Positions 1 through 11,070 of a DNA stretch of 45,864 bases are shown here, piece after piece. The stretch is from Phycisphaerae bacterium (lineage in GTDB: Bacteria > Planctomycetota > Phycisphaerae > Phycisphaerales > SM1A02). Numbering within the stretch: the stretch's first letter is position 1; each line of letters starts with the position of its first letter. Location: contig VGXL01000007.1 of the NCBI GenBank assembly GCA_016873315.1, forward strand, positions 1-45,864, in the 5' to 3' direction. A program made the translations under genes and the position numbers. Below the pieces are notes generated by a model. The model saw nothing but the letters and a program-made list of their open reading frames with translations, was not told the DNA's origin and did no database searches.

Positions 1-218
1 TCAACGCAGCGTCGCTGAGCAAGCCTCAGGTCGTGGCCTTCGTCGACTACCTCATCGAGAAGACCCCTGAACTCGCGCCGGAAGTGGGCTACATCAAGTT
101 CCCCGCGGATCTGCAGTCGATGGTGCGAGCCAATTGGGTCGCCCGCCGCACAGGAACGCAGTTCGTCGATGCTGATGGCAAGGAGATCCACGGTCCGTTC
201 CGCTCGGTCTATCGCTGA
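1..218 (+). CDS. pstS: Phosphate ABC transporter substrate-binding protein, C-terminal fragment
   Basis: This is the 3' end of a gene that enters from the left edge; the reading frame is open from base 3 and stops at 216-218. The visible 71 residues contain SKPQVVAFVDYLIE followed by PELAPEVGYIKFPADL, the usual C-terminal pattern of periplasmic phosphate-binding proteins of the PstS/SphX type. The family binds phosphate outside the cytoplasmic membrane and delivers it to PstCA. The position directly before pstC, pstA, pstB and phoU supports the call. The gap to pstC is about 63 bases and holds only a GAGGA ribosome-binding site for pstC. The start, signal peptide and ligand-binding residues lie outside the window. 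Confidence 0.8.
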   Translation, partial: NAASLSKPQVVAFVDYLIEKTPELAPEVGYIKFPADLQSMVRANWVARRTGTQFVDADGKEIHGPFRSVYR

Positions 219-281
219 GCTCTGCTCGCATCCGGTCCTCGATTGCATTCTTCCGATCAGACCCGCCCCGAGGAATCACGC

Positions 282-1241
282 ATGTCGCACGCTGCAGCCG
301 CGACCTCCTCTGCTTCCCGCGGCACGCCGATCACCCGATCGTCGCGTGATCGCAGCGAGCGACTAGTGAAGTCGGTCCTGCTGTCGTTTGCACTGCTGTC
401 CGTCGTCACCACCTTTTCGATCGTGGCGGTCTTGGGCATCGAGGCGTGGGGATTCTTCACCGGATTCCCCGACAAGCCGGGCATCGGCCTCGTGCCGTTC
501 CTGACGGGCACCGAGTGGAGCCCCCTGCTCGGCGGCGAGCAGAAGTTCGGCGTGCTGCCGCTGGTCTGCGGAACCCTGCTCGTGACGGTCATCGCTGGCG
601 CGTTCGCGCTCCCCGTCGGACTCGTCACCGCGATCTTCCTCTCGGAGTACGCGCCGCCACGACTGCGCATGGTGCTCAAGTCCGCGCTCGAAGTCTTGGC
701 GGGCGTGCCGACGGTCGTCTACGGCTTCTTCGCGCTCGCGGTGATCACGCCAGCGTTGCAGCGCGTGAGCGATGCGTTCGGCACCTACAACGCGCTCAGT
801 GCTGGATTGGCCGTGGGAATCATGATCCTTCCGATCGTCTGCTCGCTGAGCGAGGATGCGTTGCGCGCCGTGCCGCAGAGCCTTCGCGACGGAAGTTCCG
901 CACTCGGTGGCACCAAGTTCGACACCTCGGTCAAGGTCGTGCTGCCGGCCGCGCTCAGCGGAATCATGGCGAGCTTCCTGCTCGCGCTCACGCGTGCGAT
1001 CGGTGAAACGATGATCGTCGCGCTCGCCGCAGGCGGGCTGGCGCAGATGACCATGAATCCGGCCAGCCAGGTGCAAACGATGACTGGTTTCATCGTCGCA
1101 ATCTTCACCGGCGACGCCCAAGCCAACAGCGTGGAGTACGCGTCGAGTTACGCGGTCGCCGCCACGCTCTTTGTGATGACGCTGGCGCTCACGCTTGCGG
1201 GCACGGCGATCTTGAAGCGGTTCCGGGAGGAGTACGAGTGA
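282..1241 (+). CDS. pstC: Phosphate ABC transporter permease PstC
   Basis: One of the two membrane-spanning subunits of the high-affinity phosphate importer. The 319-residue protein has an N-terminal membrane segment near residues 27-50 and several further hydrophobic helices. The permease EAA-type loop is visible around SEDALRAVPQSLRDGSSALGG, the site that contacts the PstB ATPase, followed by TRAIGETMIVALAAG, a strongly conserved PstC/PstA stretch. I chose the ATG at 282 because GAGGA lies 7 bases upstream; an in-frame TTG at 243 would add 13 unremarkable residues. The 3' end overlaps pstA by 4 bases (GTGA), so translation is probably coupled. Confidence 0.93.
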   Translation: MSHAAAATSSASRGTPITRSSRDRSERLVKSVLLSFALLSVVTTFSIVAVLGIEAWGFFTGFPDKPGIGLVPFLTGTEWSPLLGGEQKFGVLPLVCGTLLVTVIAGAFALPVGLVTAIFLSEYAPPRLRMVLKSALEVLAGVPTVVYGFFALAVITPALQRVSDAFGTYNALSAGLAVGIMILPIVCSLSEDALRAVPQSLRDGSSALGGTKFDTSVKVVLPAALSGIMASFLLALTRAIGETMIVALAAGGLAQMTMNPASQVQTMTGFIVAIFTGDAQANSVEYASSYAVAATLFVMTLALTLAGTAILKRFREEYE

Positions 1242-2173
1242 CCGACGCTCCGCATGTGCCCGTCGCGCGCCGGCTCCTGGCCAACAGGATGTTTTTGGCC
1301 GCGTGCGTCCTGTGCACCGGGCTTGCGGTCTGCGTGCTCGCGGTTCTGATCGTGAGCATCGTGCTCGACGGCGTGCATCGCCTGAGCCCTGACTTCATCA
1401 CCAACTTCGCGTCGCGCAAGCCCGACTTGGCCGGGATCCGTGCACCGCTCGTCGGCAGCATCTGGGTGTGCGCGATCTGCGCACTCACGGCGTTGCCGGT
1501 CGGCGTGGGCACAGCGATCTACCTCGAGGAGTTTGCCAAGCGAGGACGACTCACCGAGTTCATTCGCATCAACATCAGCAACCTGTCGGGTGTGCCGAGC
1601 ATCGTGTACGGCATCATCGGACTCACCGCGTTCAGTCGATTCTTCGGTTGGCGTTCCGGCGCAGAACCCATCGAGTTTGGCAGCCCAGAATCGTTGCTGT
1701 ATCTGCGACTGCCGTTCGGATCGAGCGTCCTTGCTGGCGGCCTGACGCTGGCGCTCGTTGTGCTGCCGATCGTGATCGTCGCGAGCCAAGAGGCGATCCG
1801 CGCCGTGCCCAACTCGCTGCGTCAGGGCGCACTCGCGCTGGGCAGCACGCGCTGGCAGATGGTGTGGCGCATCACGCTGCCAGCCAGCCTGCCGATGGTG
1901 ATGACCGGCGCGATCTTGGCGATGAGCCGCGCGATCGGCGAGGCCGCACCGATCTTGGTGCTCGGCGCGCCACTCTTGGTGCTTGAAACCCCTGCCAACT
2001 TGATGTCCGAGTTCACCGTGCTTCCGATGCAGATCTTCAACTGGGCCGGCCGCGCCAAGGCGTCCTTCCAGGAGATCGCTGCAGCAGCGATCATCGTGCA
2101 GCTCACCGTGCTCATGTCCTTCAACGCGCTCGCCATCCTTGTGCGCCAGCGACTTCAGGCACCACTCCAATGA
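1238..2173 (+). CDS. pstA: Phosphate ABC transporter permease PstA
   Basis: Second membrane subunit of the phosphate importer, 311 residues. It starts with GTG inside the pstC stop (GTGA overlap) and ends inside the pstB start (ATGA overlap), so pstC, pstA and pstB form a tightly coupled operon. The EAA-type cytoplasmic loop reads [20 protein letters not shown] and is followed by [16 protein letters not shown], the typical PstA pattern. Hydrophobic helices occur near residues 15-45, 65-85, 105-125, 150-175, 210-235 and 280-303. Length is normal for the family, and no disruption is visible. Confidence 0.93.
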   Translation: MTDAPHVPVARRLLANRMFLAACVLCTGLAVCVLAVLIVSIVLDGVHRLSPDFITNFASRKPDLAGIRAPLVGSIWVCAICALTALPVGVGTAIYLEEFAKRGRLTEFIRINISNLSGVPSIVYGIIGLTAFSRFFGWRSGAEPIEFGSPESLLYLRLPFGSSVLAGGLTLALVVLPIVIVASQEAIRAVPNSLRQGALALGSTRWQMVWRITLPASLPMVMTGAILAMSRAIGEAAPILVLGAPLLVLETPANLMSEFTVLPMQIFNWAGRAKASFQEIAAAAIIVQLTVLMSFNALAILVRQRLQAPLQ

Positions 2174-2985
2174 CGACCATGACCTCGACGCACACCAATC
2201 CGACCACGGCCACGACGCCCGGCGCCGATGCGCCGATCTCGATCCGTGCAGCTGGTTTCGATGGCTTCTACGGATCGTTCCAAGCGCTCAAGTCGATCTC
2301 GCTCGACATCCCGCGCAACCAAGTCACGGCATTCATCGGGCCAAGCGGCTGCGGCAAGAGCACATTCCTGCGCTGGATGAACCGCATGAACGACACGATC
2401 GCCAGCGCGCGCGCCAGCGGCACGCTCACGCTCGACGGCGAGGACATCCTCGCGCGCTCCGTCGATGTGGTCGACCTGCGCCGACGAGTCGGGATGGTGT
2501 TTCAACGACCCAACCCATTTCCAAAGTCGATCTTCGACAATGTGGCGTTTGGGCCGCGGCTGCACTGGCGCCACAGCCGAGCAGACCTTGAGGATCTGGT
2601 CGAGCAGAGCCTGCGATCAGCGGCGCTCTGGAACGAAGTCAAGGATCGGCTCCACGCGAGCGCGCTCGGACTGTCGGGTGGCCAGCAGCAGCGACTGTGC
2701 ATTGCCCGCGCGATCGCCGGCGGCCCCGAAGTGCTGCTCATGGACGAACCATGCTCGGCGCTTGATCCAAAGTCGACCGCGAGCGTCGAGGACCTGATCC
2801 GCCAACTCCGCACCGCGTACACGATCGTGATCGTCACGCACAACATGCAGCAAGCCTCGCGCGTGAGCGACCGGACGGCCTTTTTCTTCGAGGGCTCGCT
2901 GATCGAAGCTGGCCAGACCGAAACCCTATTCACCAACCCAAAATCCAAGCAGACCGAGGACTACGTCACCGGCCGCTTCGGCTGA
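2170..2985 (+). CDS. pstB: Phosphate ABC transporter ATP-binding protein PstB
   Basis: Cytoplasmic ATPase that drives phosphate import through PstCA. The 271-residue protein shows every expected ABC motif: Walker [10 protein letters not shown] at residues 57-65, Q-loop [10 protein letters not shown] at 111-120 (the PNPFP signature is typical of PstB), ABC signature LSGGQQQR at 168-175, Walker B LLMDEP at 189-194 and the H-loop histidine in VTHNMQQ. The first 20 or so residues are rich in Thr and low in complexity, an extension of uncertain use. It overlaps pstA by ATGA, and phoU follows after 16 bases. Confidence 0.96.
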   Translation: MTTMTSTHTNPTTATTPGADAPISIRAAGFDGFYGSFQALKSISLDIPRNQVTAFIGPSGCGKSTFLRWMNRMNDTIASARASGTLTLDGEDILARSVDVVDLRRRVGMVFQRPNPFPKSIFDNVAFGPRLHWRHSRADLEDLVEQSLRSAALWNEVKDRLHASALGLSGGQQQRLCIARAIAGGPEVLLMDEPCSALDPKSTASVEDLIRQLRTAYTIVIVTHNMQQASRVSDRTAFFFEGSLIEAGQTETLFTNPKSKQTEDYVTGRFG

Positions 2986-3001
2986 CTCCAGGAGGGAACA
3001 C

Positions 3002-3658
3002 ATGCCGATCGAACTACAAAGCGAACTCACTAGCCTTCGTCGTGACCTGCTCACCATGGGTGCCATGGTCGAGCGCCGTCTGACTCGTGTGATCGACGCC
3101 TTGGTCAACCAAGATCTTGACGCCGCGCACGAAGTCCGCGGCGGCGACGACGAAATCGACCGCATGGAGACCATGATCGAGGAGCACGCCATGCGCCTGC
3201 TGGCACTAGCCCACCCCGTCGCCGGCGACCTTCGACTTGTGCTCGCGGTCATGCGCATCAACACGGACTTCGAGCGCATGGCGGACATGGCGCGCGGGAT
3301 CTCCAAGCGCATCCTGCGGCTCGCAGAGATCGAGCACGACGAACTGCCCTCGGACTTGATCGACATCGCGTTCGCCGCGCGCACGATGCTCACCGATGTT
3401 CTGGTGGCGCTGGGCAACGAGGACGCCACGCTCGGCCGCCATGTGCGCAGCAGCGACCGCCGCGTCGACGACATTCACAAGGCCATCCTCCTGTGGGCAC
3501 GGCAGCAGATGCCGGCCCACCCGGAGTGGGTCGAGGCCGACCTAGAAATCATGGCCATGGCCCAGCGCTTCGAGCGCATCGCGGACTTGGCAGCCTCGGT
3601 CGCCACGGAAGTGATCTTCCTGGTCGAGGGCCAGCTCTCCCGCCACGCTCCTTCGTGA
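3002..3658 (+). CDS. phoU: Phosphate signaling complex protein PhoU
   Basis: PhoU is a cytoplasmic, metal-binding helical protein that couples the Pst transporter to phosphate sensing, usually through a PhoR-type kinase. The 218 residues form two three-helix repeats. The first holds GGDDEIDRMETMIEEHAMRL and INTDFERMADMA (about 40-95); the second holds SSDRRVDDIHK and QRFERIADLAASVATEV (about 145-205). The E/D-rich E-x-x-x-D motifs expected for the metal sites are present. A good ribosome-binding site, GGAGGG at 2991-2996, precedes the ATG. It closes the pst operon; no phoB or phoR lies in the window. Confidence 0.93.
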   Translation: MPIELQSELTSLRRDLLTMGAMVERRLTRVIDALVNQDLDAAHEVRGGDDEIDRMETMIEEHAMRLLALAHPVAGDLRLVLAVMRINTDFERMADMARGISKRILRLAEIEHDELPSDLIDIAFAARTMLTDVLVALGNEDATLGRHVRSSDRRVDDIHKAILLWARQQMPAHPEWVEADLEIMAMAQRFERIADLAASVATEVIFLVEGQLSRHAPS

Positions 3659-3730
3659 ACCCGCCCAGACCGGCGAGCAGGCCCCGACCAATCCTCTCCT
3701 GATAACCACAGTCGGGACGAAACGAGCCGC

Positions 3731-3759
3731 TTGCCCTTCGTCGATCGCTCCGCTAGCCT
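3731..3759 (+). promoter_or_regulatory. Candidate sigma70-type promoter for bL34 gene
   Basis: TTGCCC at 3731-3736 and TAGCCT at 3754-3759 are separated by exactly 17 bases, ahead of the bL34 gene at 3798. Start of transcription would fall near 3766, giving a leader of about 32 bases. Found by eye; not tested. Confidence 0.5.
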
Positions 3760-3797
3760 GTGTGGCTCGCCCTGCCGCGCCAAACACCGAGATCGCC

Positions 3798-3932
3798 ATG
3801 CACTATCCCCACAAGATCAGCCGTACGAAGAAGGTCCGCTCGGTCGGTTTCCGCAGCCGCATGAGCACGCGCAAAGGCCGCAAGATCATCAACCGCAAGC
3901 GTCGCGTGGGTCGTGCCATCCGCGTGCGCTAA
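3798..3932 (+). CDS. rpmH: Large ribosomal subunit protein bL34
   Basis: A 44-residue, very basic protein beginning MHYPHKISRTKKVR and continuing with GFRSRM and RKGRKIINRKRR. These match the bL34 core (GFR-RM-T-GRK-L--RR-KGR). The MHYPH start in place of the more usual MKRTYQP resembles planctomycete bL34, from memory of the family. bL34 is a structural protein of the 50S subunit. The gene lies between phoU and aroK, not beside rnpA or dnaA as in most bacteria. A candidate promoter (3731-3759) lies in the 139-base gap upstream, and no clear Shine-Dalgarno sequence precedes the ATG. Length and motif order are normal. Confidence 0.9.
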   Translation: MHYPHKISRTKKVRSVGFRSRMSTRKGRKIINRKRRVGRAIRVR

Positions 3933-3980
3933 GCGCTCGCGCCCCCGCCGCATGCATGGCGCAACGCGCCGTCCACCCGC

Positions 3981-4505
3981 ATGCACCGCATCATCCTGAT
4001 CGGACTCCGCGCCACCGGCAAGTCGTCGGTCGGTCGGGAACTGGTCCGCTTGTGCGGCGGCACCTTTCTGGATCTGGATGACGCCGTGTCACAAGCTGCT
4101 GGTGCTTCGTCAGCGCACGAGGCGTTCGTGTCGCTGGGCGAACCGGCGTTTCGCACGCTCGAAGCCCGAGCTCTCGCCGATGCTCTGCGGTCGCCTTCGA
4201 TCTCCGTGATCGCGCTCGGCGGCGGAACCCCGATGGCACCCGGTGCGGAAGCCACGCTTCGAACGGCTCGCGCTGATGGCTGGCGGATCGTGTTGCTCAA
4301 TGCAACAGACGAGGTGCTCGCGGAACGAATCCGTCGATCGCCCGGGACTCGACCGAGCCTGACGGGCGCCTTGCCTGATCAGGAAGTGGCCCAGATCCGC
4401 ACGCGTCGGTGGTCGACCTACGAGAGTCTTGCGGAGACGGTCGTCGACACGGGCGCTCGCAACCCAAGCGAGATCGCTCAGGGCATCGTTTCAGCGATCG
4501 GCTGA
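3981..4505 (+). CDS. aroK: Shikimate kinase
   Basis: Phosphorylates shikimate at the 3-hydroxyl with ATP in the chorismate pathway. The 174-residue length is typical. Walker A is GLRATGKSS (residues 8-16); the acidic LDLDD stretch at 30-34 supplies the Mg/shikimate aspartates; FRTLE at 57-61 carries the shikimate-binding arginine; and the GGG of ALGGGTP is at 80-82. A lid-type region ERIRRSPGTRPSLTG follows. The start is the ATG at 3981, 48 bases after bL34, with no strong ribosome-binding site. The last 28 bases overlap the convergent RNase III gene. Confidence 0.92.
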   Translation: MHRIILIGLRATGKSSVGRELVRLCGGTFLDLDDAVSQAAGASSAHEAFVSLGEPAFRTLEARALADALRSPSISVIALGGGTPMAPGAEATLRTARADGWRIVLLNATDEVLAERIRRSPGTRPSLTGALPDQEVAQIRTRRWSTYESLAETVVDTGARNPSEIAQGIVSAIG

Positions 4506-5344
4506 GGCACCTGCACCTGCGGGCCCGACGGTCCGTCGATGACGAATCCAAGCTCGCGGAGCGCATGCAGCGCAGCGCCTTGTTCTGCGGCCTTCTTGCT
4601 CATGCCCCAGCAACTGGCGAAGGCTCGATCGCCGATCTGCGCGCGGATCTCGAAGTTCTTTTCGTGATCGGGGCCACGCTCGTCCAAAACGGAATAGGTC
4701 GGCGATCCCAGACCGGCTTGCTGCGCAAGTTGCTGCAGCACGCTCTTGTAGTTCTCTTGATGTCCTGATTGGAGCGTGCGTTCGATGTGCGGCTCCATGT
4801 GGCGCATCACGAACGCGCGAGCGGCGTCACCGCCCCCGTCCAAGAAGATCGCACCGACCAGGCTCTCGAAGAGCCCTGCGAGCACGCTCTTGGGAAGCGC
4901 CTCCACGCTGATCATGCCCTTGCCGATTGACATCAGGCGATGGAACCCCGCGTCGCGAACCAACTGCGCGCACATGTCCCGGCTGACCAAGTGCGACTTG
5001 AGCTTCGTCAGGTCCCCTTCGAGTCGGTCGGGATAGCGCTGGTACAGATGCTCGCAGATGATCTGTCCGAGCACGGCGTCGCCAAGAAACTCAAGGCGTT
5101 CGTTGCTCACCATGCGCGTGTCGCTCACCGACGCGTGCGTCAGCGCGAGCTGCATCAACGCCGGATCACTGAAGACATGCCCGATCAGGACGAAGCGCTC
5201 ATCGTGAAGTTTCGGATCCGACCCACGCGCAGGCCCAGTCGCACCTGCACGCGGTCGTTTGGCCGCGGGCTTGCGCGCGGTCTTCTTCTTCGGACCAGAC
5301 ACCTTGCCCGTGGAGGACGCTGTCGACGATCGCTTCGATGGCAT
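4478..5344 (-). CDS. rnc: Ribonuclease III
   Basis: Endonuclease for double-stranded RNA that processes rRNA precursors and regulatory RNAs. The 288 residues are longer than the usual 220-240 because of a Lys/Ala-rich N-terminal extension of about 45 residues (KKKTARKPAAKRPRAG), probably disordered. The nuclease signature NERLEFLGDAVL is at 81-92, and a double-stranded RNA-binding domain occupies about 193-265 (NYKSVLQQLAQQ, SKKAAEQGAALHAL). One oddity: the metal-binding Asp expected in the L-A-D-x-F-E motif is Gly157 (LAGLFES), while Glu160 is kept. The gene lies 18 bases after the PilZ gene, and its 3' end overlaps aroK. Confidence 0.88.
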   Translation of the reverse strand: MPSKRSSTASSTGKVSGPKKKTARKPAAKRPRAGATGPARGSDPKLHDERFVLIGHVFSDPALMQLALTHASVSDTRMVSNERLEFLGDAVLGQIICEHLYQRYPDRLEGDLTKLKSHLVSRDMCAQLVRDAGFHRLMSIGKGMISVEALPKSVLAGLFESLVGAIFLDGGGDAARAFVMRHMEPHIERTLQSGHQENYKSVLQQLAQQAGLGSPTYSVLDERGPDHEKNFEIRAQIGDRAFASCWGMSKKAAEQGAALHALRELGFVIDGPSGPQVQVPQPIAETMP

Positions 5345-5362
5345 GGACGGCTCGCTCGGGGC

Positions 5363-5731
5363 TCAGGCCATCATCAGATAGCCACGGTCGAGGTGACCGA
5401 GGAGCCGCTCTCGATGAAGCTCGTTCTCAAACGAGTCGACATGCACCGCCATGCGGCGCGGCCCCGGATCGTCAGCCTCGTCGAACAGTCGAACGACGCG
5501 ACCAGCCAAGCGCACCCAACCGCCCGCACCAGGAAGGAGCAGTTCAAGGCTCAGGGGCTCGCCGACCTTCAAAGCTTCGTCGAGTTCGAACCGCAGGCCG
5601 GTCGCCGAAACATCGTAGGCATGGCCCTCGAGCGGAACGCCAACGCCGTTGCGCGGCTCCACGCGGACCGCCGTGTACGGAGCGTTCACTCCGTATCGTT
5701 CGGTGGTTCGTTGTTCGGCGAGAGCGGTCAT
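5363..5731 (-). CDS. PilZ-domain protein
   Basis: A 122-residue single-domain protein. It has TERYGVNAPYTAVRVEPRNG at the start, then a D-x-S-x-x-G motif (DVSATGL) and LSLELLLPG, WVRLAGRVVR further on, which is the PilZ beta-barrel pattern. PilZ domains bind cyclic di-GMP through an R-x-x-x-R arm plus D-x-S-x-x-G. Here the N-terminal arm holds R9 and R13, so c-di-GMP binding is plausible though not certain. I prefer the ATG at 5731, where a GATAAC box lies 6 bases upstream, a possible leaderless start; an ATG at 5797 would add 22 low-complexity residues. It probably shares a transcript with the RNase III gene. Confidence 0.65.
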   Translation of the reverse strand: MTALAEQRTTERYGVNAPYTAVRVEPRNGVGVPLEGHAYDVSATGLRFELDEALKVGEPLSLELLLPGAGGWVRLAGRVVRLFDEADDPGPRRMAVHVDSFENELHRERLLGHLDRGYLMMA

Positions 5732-5867
5732 GGGGTCGTTATCGGTTGATGGAGCAGGTGTCCTTGAAGGGTTCAGTCGTTGAAACGCCGGACCCATCCT
5801 GATCCTGCCATGGTTTCTTCCTTTTCCAACCCAATCCTGCCCTGACGGCTATGTTCCGTGGGCTGCC

Positions 5868-6890
5868 ATGGGTCACCCCGAGTGCCAAGTTCTGAGGGAT
5901 TCCGCTGGACTCTGGTTGGAACCGCTGCGCGGCGAGACCGTGGCCGTCATCGGGTTCGGCAATCAGGGCCGGGCCCATGCGCTGAACCTGCGCGAGAGCG
6001 GGATCGCGGTCGTGGTCGGCGGCCGAGCTGGTTCCACTTCACGCAAGTCAGCGTCCGATGAGGGTTTCCAGCAATTCGACGCTGCCGATGCTGCGTCGAG
6101 GGCCGCGCTCGTGGCGATCTGCGTGCCCGATCATGTGGCAGGTGATGTGTGGGCGACCGTGGCGCCGGCCATGCGCGCGGACGCCGTGGCAGGCTTCGTC
6201 TGCGGTGCACCGCTCAGATTCGGCCTTGTGTCTGCACCAGCCGAACGCGGCATCGTGATGGTCGCTCCCAAGGGACCCGGCGCCACGCTGCGCATGCGCT
6301 ATGCGATGGGGCAAGGCATTCCTGCGCTGCTCGCCGTGCACGCCGCAGGCGCACAGCCTGAACGAACGCGGGCCCTGGCCTTTGCGTGGGCGGCGGGGAT
6401 TGGCTGCGGTCGGGCTGGCGTGATCGAATCGACCGCGGCCGTCGAGGCCGAGACGGACCTTTTCGGTGAACAAGTCGTGTTGTGCGGCGGCATGGCCCAC
6501 TTGATGCAGGCCGCCTACGAGACGCTCGTTGCGGCTGGGTACCCGCCCGAGATTGCGTACATCGAGTGCATCCACGAACTGAAGCAGGTCGCCGACCTGG
6601 TCTACGAACATGGGATCGCTGGGATGCGCGATCGCATCTCTCCGACCGCTGCGTTCGGCATCGACGAATCCGGACCAGTTGTCGTCGACGATCGGACACG
6701 CGCGGCCATGCACGGTCTGCTTGCGCGCATTCGTGATGGCAGTTTTTTCGAGGCGCTTCTGGCTGATCAACGCGCGGGCGGCAAGCGGCTGGTCGGGGGT
6801 CGCGCGGCCGCCGCGGCCATGCCGCTTGAGGCCGCAGGGCGTACCGTGCGCGACATGATGCCGTGGCTCACCCAGGAGAATCGTCGATGA
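5868..6890 (+). CDS. ilvC: Ketol-acid reductoisomerase-like protein (divergent IlvC)
   Basis: KARI converts acetohydroxy acids to dihydroxy acids in branched-chain amino-acid synthesis, using NADPH and two Mg ions. The 340 residues match a class I enzyme: Rossmann motif VIGFGNQGRAHALNLRESG (about 27-45), phosphate loop GGRAGSTS (51-58), VAPKGPG with Lys135, ETDLFGEQVVLCGG with metal ligands D197 and E201, ECIHELK with E233 and E237, and Ser258. The catalytic His of the usual H-G-F-x-I-H segment is Cys112 (FVCGAPLRFG). The family fold is clear, but full KARI activity is uncertain. No ilvB, ilvN or leuA is nearby. The stop overlaps uppP by ATGA. A TATGTT box (5850-5855) may serve as its -10. 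Confidence 0.75.
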   Translation: MGHPECQVLRDSAGLWLEPLRGETVAVIGFGNQGRAHALNLRESGIAVVVGGRAGSTSRKSASDEGFQQFDAADAASRAALVAICVPDHVAGDVWATVAPAMRADAVAGFVCGAPLRFGLVSAPAERGIVMVAPKGPGATLRMRYAMGQGIPALLAVHAAGAQPERTRALAFAWAAGIGCGRAGVIESTAAVEAETDLFGEQVVLCGGMAHLMQAAYETLVAAGYPPEIAYIECIHELKQVADLVYEHGIAGMRDRISPTAAFGIDESGPVVVDDRTRAAMHGLLARIRDGSFFEALLADQRAGGKRLVGGRAAAAAMPLEAAGRTVRDMMPWLTQENRR

Positions 6891-7768
6891 CGCTGTTCGA
6901 TGCCGTGATCCTTGGGCTGGTCGAGGGACTGACGGAGTACCTCCCGATCAGTTCGACCGGTCACCTGCTGCTCACGGCACAGTGGCTGGGACTTCGTTCG
7001 AACGAGCAGCAACGCCTTGCGGTCGATGCCTTCTCGATCGTGATCCAGGGCGGCGCGATTCTTGCAGTCGCTGGCCTCTACTGGAACAAGGTGCGGGGCA
7101 TGGCGCACGCGTGCGTCGCCGTCACCGGGTTCGTCCGCAAGGCTGCCGACCATCGTCAGGCGCTTCGACTGCTGCGCAATCTGGCGGCGGCCTTCGTACC
7201 AGCAGCAGTCTTCGGGCTCATGCTCGATGACTGGCTCGAGACTCGGCTCTTCAAACCGCTGCCGATCGTGCTCGCGCTGGCGCTTGGTGGCGTCGCGCTC
7301 GTCTTGATGGATCGATGGGTCCGCGAGCGGGCCGCCGACGAACGCGGCACGGAGGTCGATGGCAGTTCGCTCACGGTCGTGCAGGCCGTGCTCATCGGAC
7401 TCATGCAGTGCGTGGCGATGTGGCCCGGGACGAGTCGCTCGATGATGTCGATCTTCGGCGGACTGGCCGTCGGACTTCGGCCGCGCGCGGCCGCGGAGTT
7501 CAGCTTCCTGCTTGGCCTGCCCACACTCGGCGCCGCCTGCGCGTACAAACTGATGAAGCTGCTTCAGCAGGACGGCGGCATCGAGCTGCTGGGCGGCATC
7601 ATGCCGGTCGCCGTCGGCATCATCGTCGCCGCGGTGAGCGCCGCGTTCGCGATCTCGTGGCTCGTGGCCTTCATCGGGCGAGGCGGGTTCCTGTGGTGCG
7701 GACTCTGGCGCGTCGGTTTGGCAGCTTTGGTCGGCTGGATGCTGTGGACCGGCCGAATGAGTCTCTGA
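6887..7768 (+). CDS. uppP: Undecaprenyl-diphosphatase UppP/BacA
   Basis: Integral membrane phosphatase that recycles undecaprenyl diphosphate for peptidoglycan synthesis; gain of it gives bacitracin tolerance in other bacteria. The 293-residue protein has the two family motifs: EGLTEYLPISSTGH at residues 13-26 and PGTSRS at 180-185, followed by GLPTLGA. About eight hydrophobic helices are visible. The ATG at 6887 is chosen because it overlaps the previous stop (ATGA) and follows AGGAGAA at 6874-6880; an in-frame upstream start at 6863 would extend into the previous gene. Co-transcription with the KARI-like gene is likely, although the functions are unrelated. Confidence 0.93.
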   Translation: MTLFDAVILGLVEGLTEYLPISSTGHLLLTAQWLGLRSNEQQRLAVDAFSIVIQGGAILAVAGLYWNKVRGMAHACVAVTGFVRKAADHRQALRLLRNLAAAFVPAAVFGLMLDDWLETRLFKPLPIVLALALGGVALVLMDRWVRERAADERGTEVDGSSLTVVQAVLIGLMQCVAMWPGTSRSMMSIFGGLAVGLRPRAAAEFSFLLGLPTLGAACAYKLMKLLQQDGGIELLGGIMPVAVGIIVAAVSAAFAISWLVAFIGRGGFLWCGLWRVGLAALVGWMLWTGRMSL

Positions 7769-7771
7769 CGG

Positions 7772-7777
7772 TACCCT
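7772..7777 (+). promoter_or_regulatory. TACCCT -10 box, leaderless-type start
   Basis: TACCCT ends 6 bases before the ATG at 7784, and there is no Shine-Dalgarno sequence. The spacing would put the first transcribed base at or next to the start codon. Confidence 0.45.
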
Positions 7778-7783
7778 CCATCG

Positions 7784-8293
7784 ATGTCCAGTCCGCTGTC
7801 GCAGCTCACCTTGGGTCTTCGCGCCCTCGCGATCAACATCGCGATCTTCGTGGCGCTCGCCACGGCGTTGGCGTGGTACCTCGGTGGCAGCCTGTTTCCC
7901 GGTCGCCAGACCGTGAACTTCCCGTCCTTCGAGTGGATGGGCGATGACTACCACTTCAGGGTGATTGGTCACGGCACCACGCCTGAGCCCGTGCGATGGG
8001 AACTCTTGCACACACTGCCGGACGGCGACGAGGAACGATTGACGCTGGGCATCGACGGTCGATGGCGCAGCATTTGGGGACCGCTGGTGCACGACGGCGG
8101 CGTCCTCATTGGGCTTGAAGTTGAAACGCGCGACGGTGCGACGCAGTGGTGGGTCGCACAGATCGATCGCGATCGTGCCGTGACGACGCGGGAAGTCGAG
8201 GACCGAGACATGATGATCGGCACGCTCCGCGGCGCCCCGCAATTCGGCGTGAGGCAACCGACGCCCGGCGAAGCCGAGCAGGCCGTCCCAGCG

Positions 8294-8302
<9 letters not shown>
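7784..8302 (+). CDS. Membrane-anchored protein of unknown function
   Basis: I do not recognise this 172-residue protein. Residues 12-36 (ALAINIAIFVALATALAWYL) form one hydrophobic segment, a signal anchor. The rest is soluble and probably faces the periplasm, with many Trp residues and alternating beta-type segments (WMGDDYHFRVIGHG, VRWELLHTLP, GLEVETRDGATQWWVAQI). The C-terminus is Pro/Glu-rich. There are no cysteines. It follows uppP by 15 bases and has its own TANNNT box, so it may be transcribed separately. The last codons fall in the first copy of a 28-bp direct repeat shared with the 3' end of ligA. Confidence 0.6.
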
Positions 8303-11024
<2,722 letters not shown>

Positions 11025-11055
11025 GCTGGGGCCTGGTCAGGGAGGGGGCGAATAG

Positions 11056-11061
11056 TAGCAT
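11056..11061 (+). promoter_or_regulatory. TAGCAT -10 box in divergent promoter region
   Basis: TAGCAT ends 9 bases before the ATG at 11071. The overlapping ATAGTA (11052-11057) reads TACTAT on the other strand, a possible -10 for the divergent hotdog-fold gene, so the two promoters would overlap. Confidence 0.4.
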
Positions 11062-11070
11062 CGCTCCCCC

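Noticed and set aside
3731-4081. Overlapping 116-codon plus-strand frame across bL34 as a possible rnpA
   Set aside because: It shows no RNR-type RNase P protein motif and is rich in Pro, His and Arg as expected for a shifted frame.
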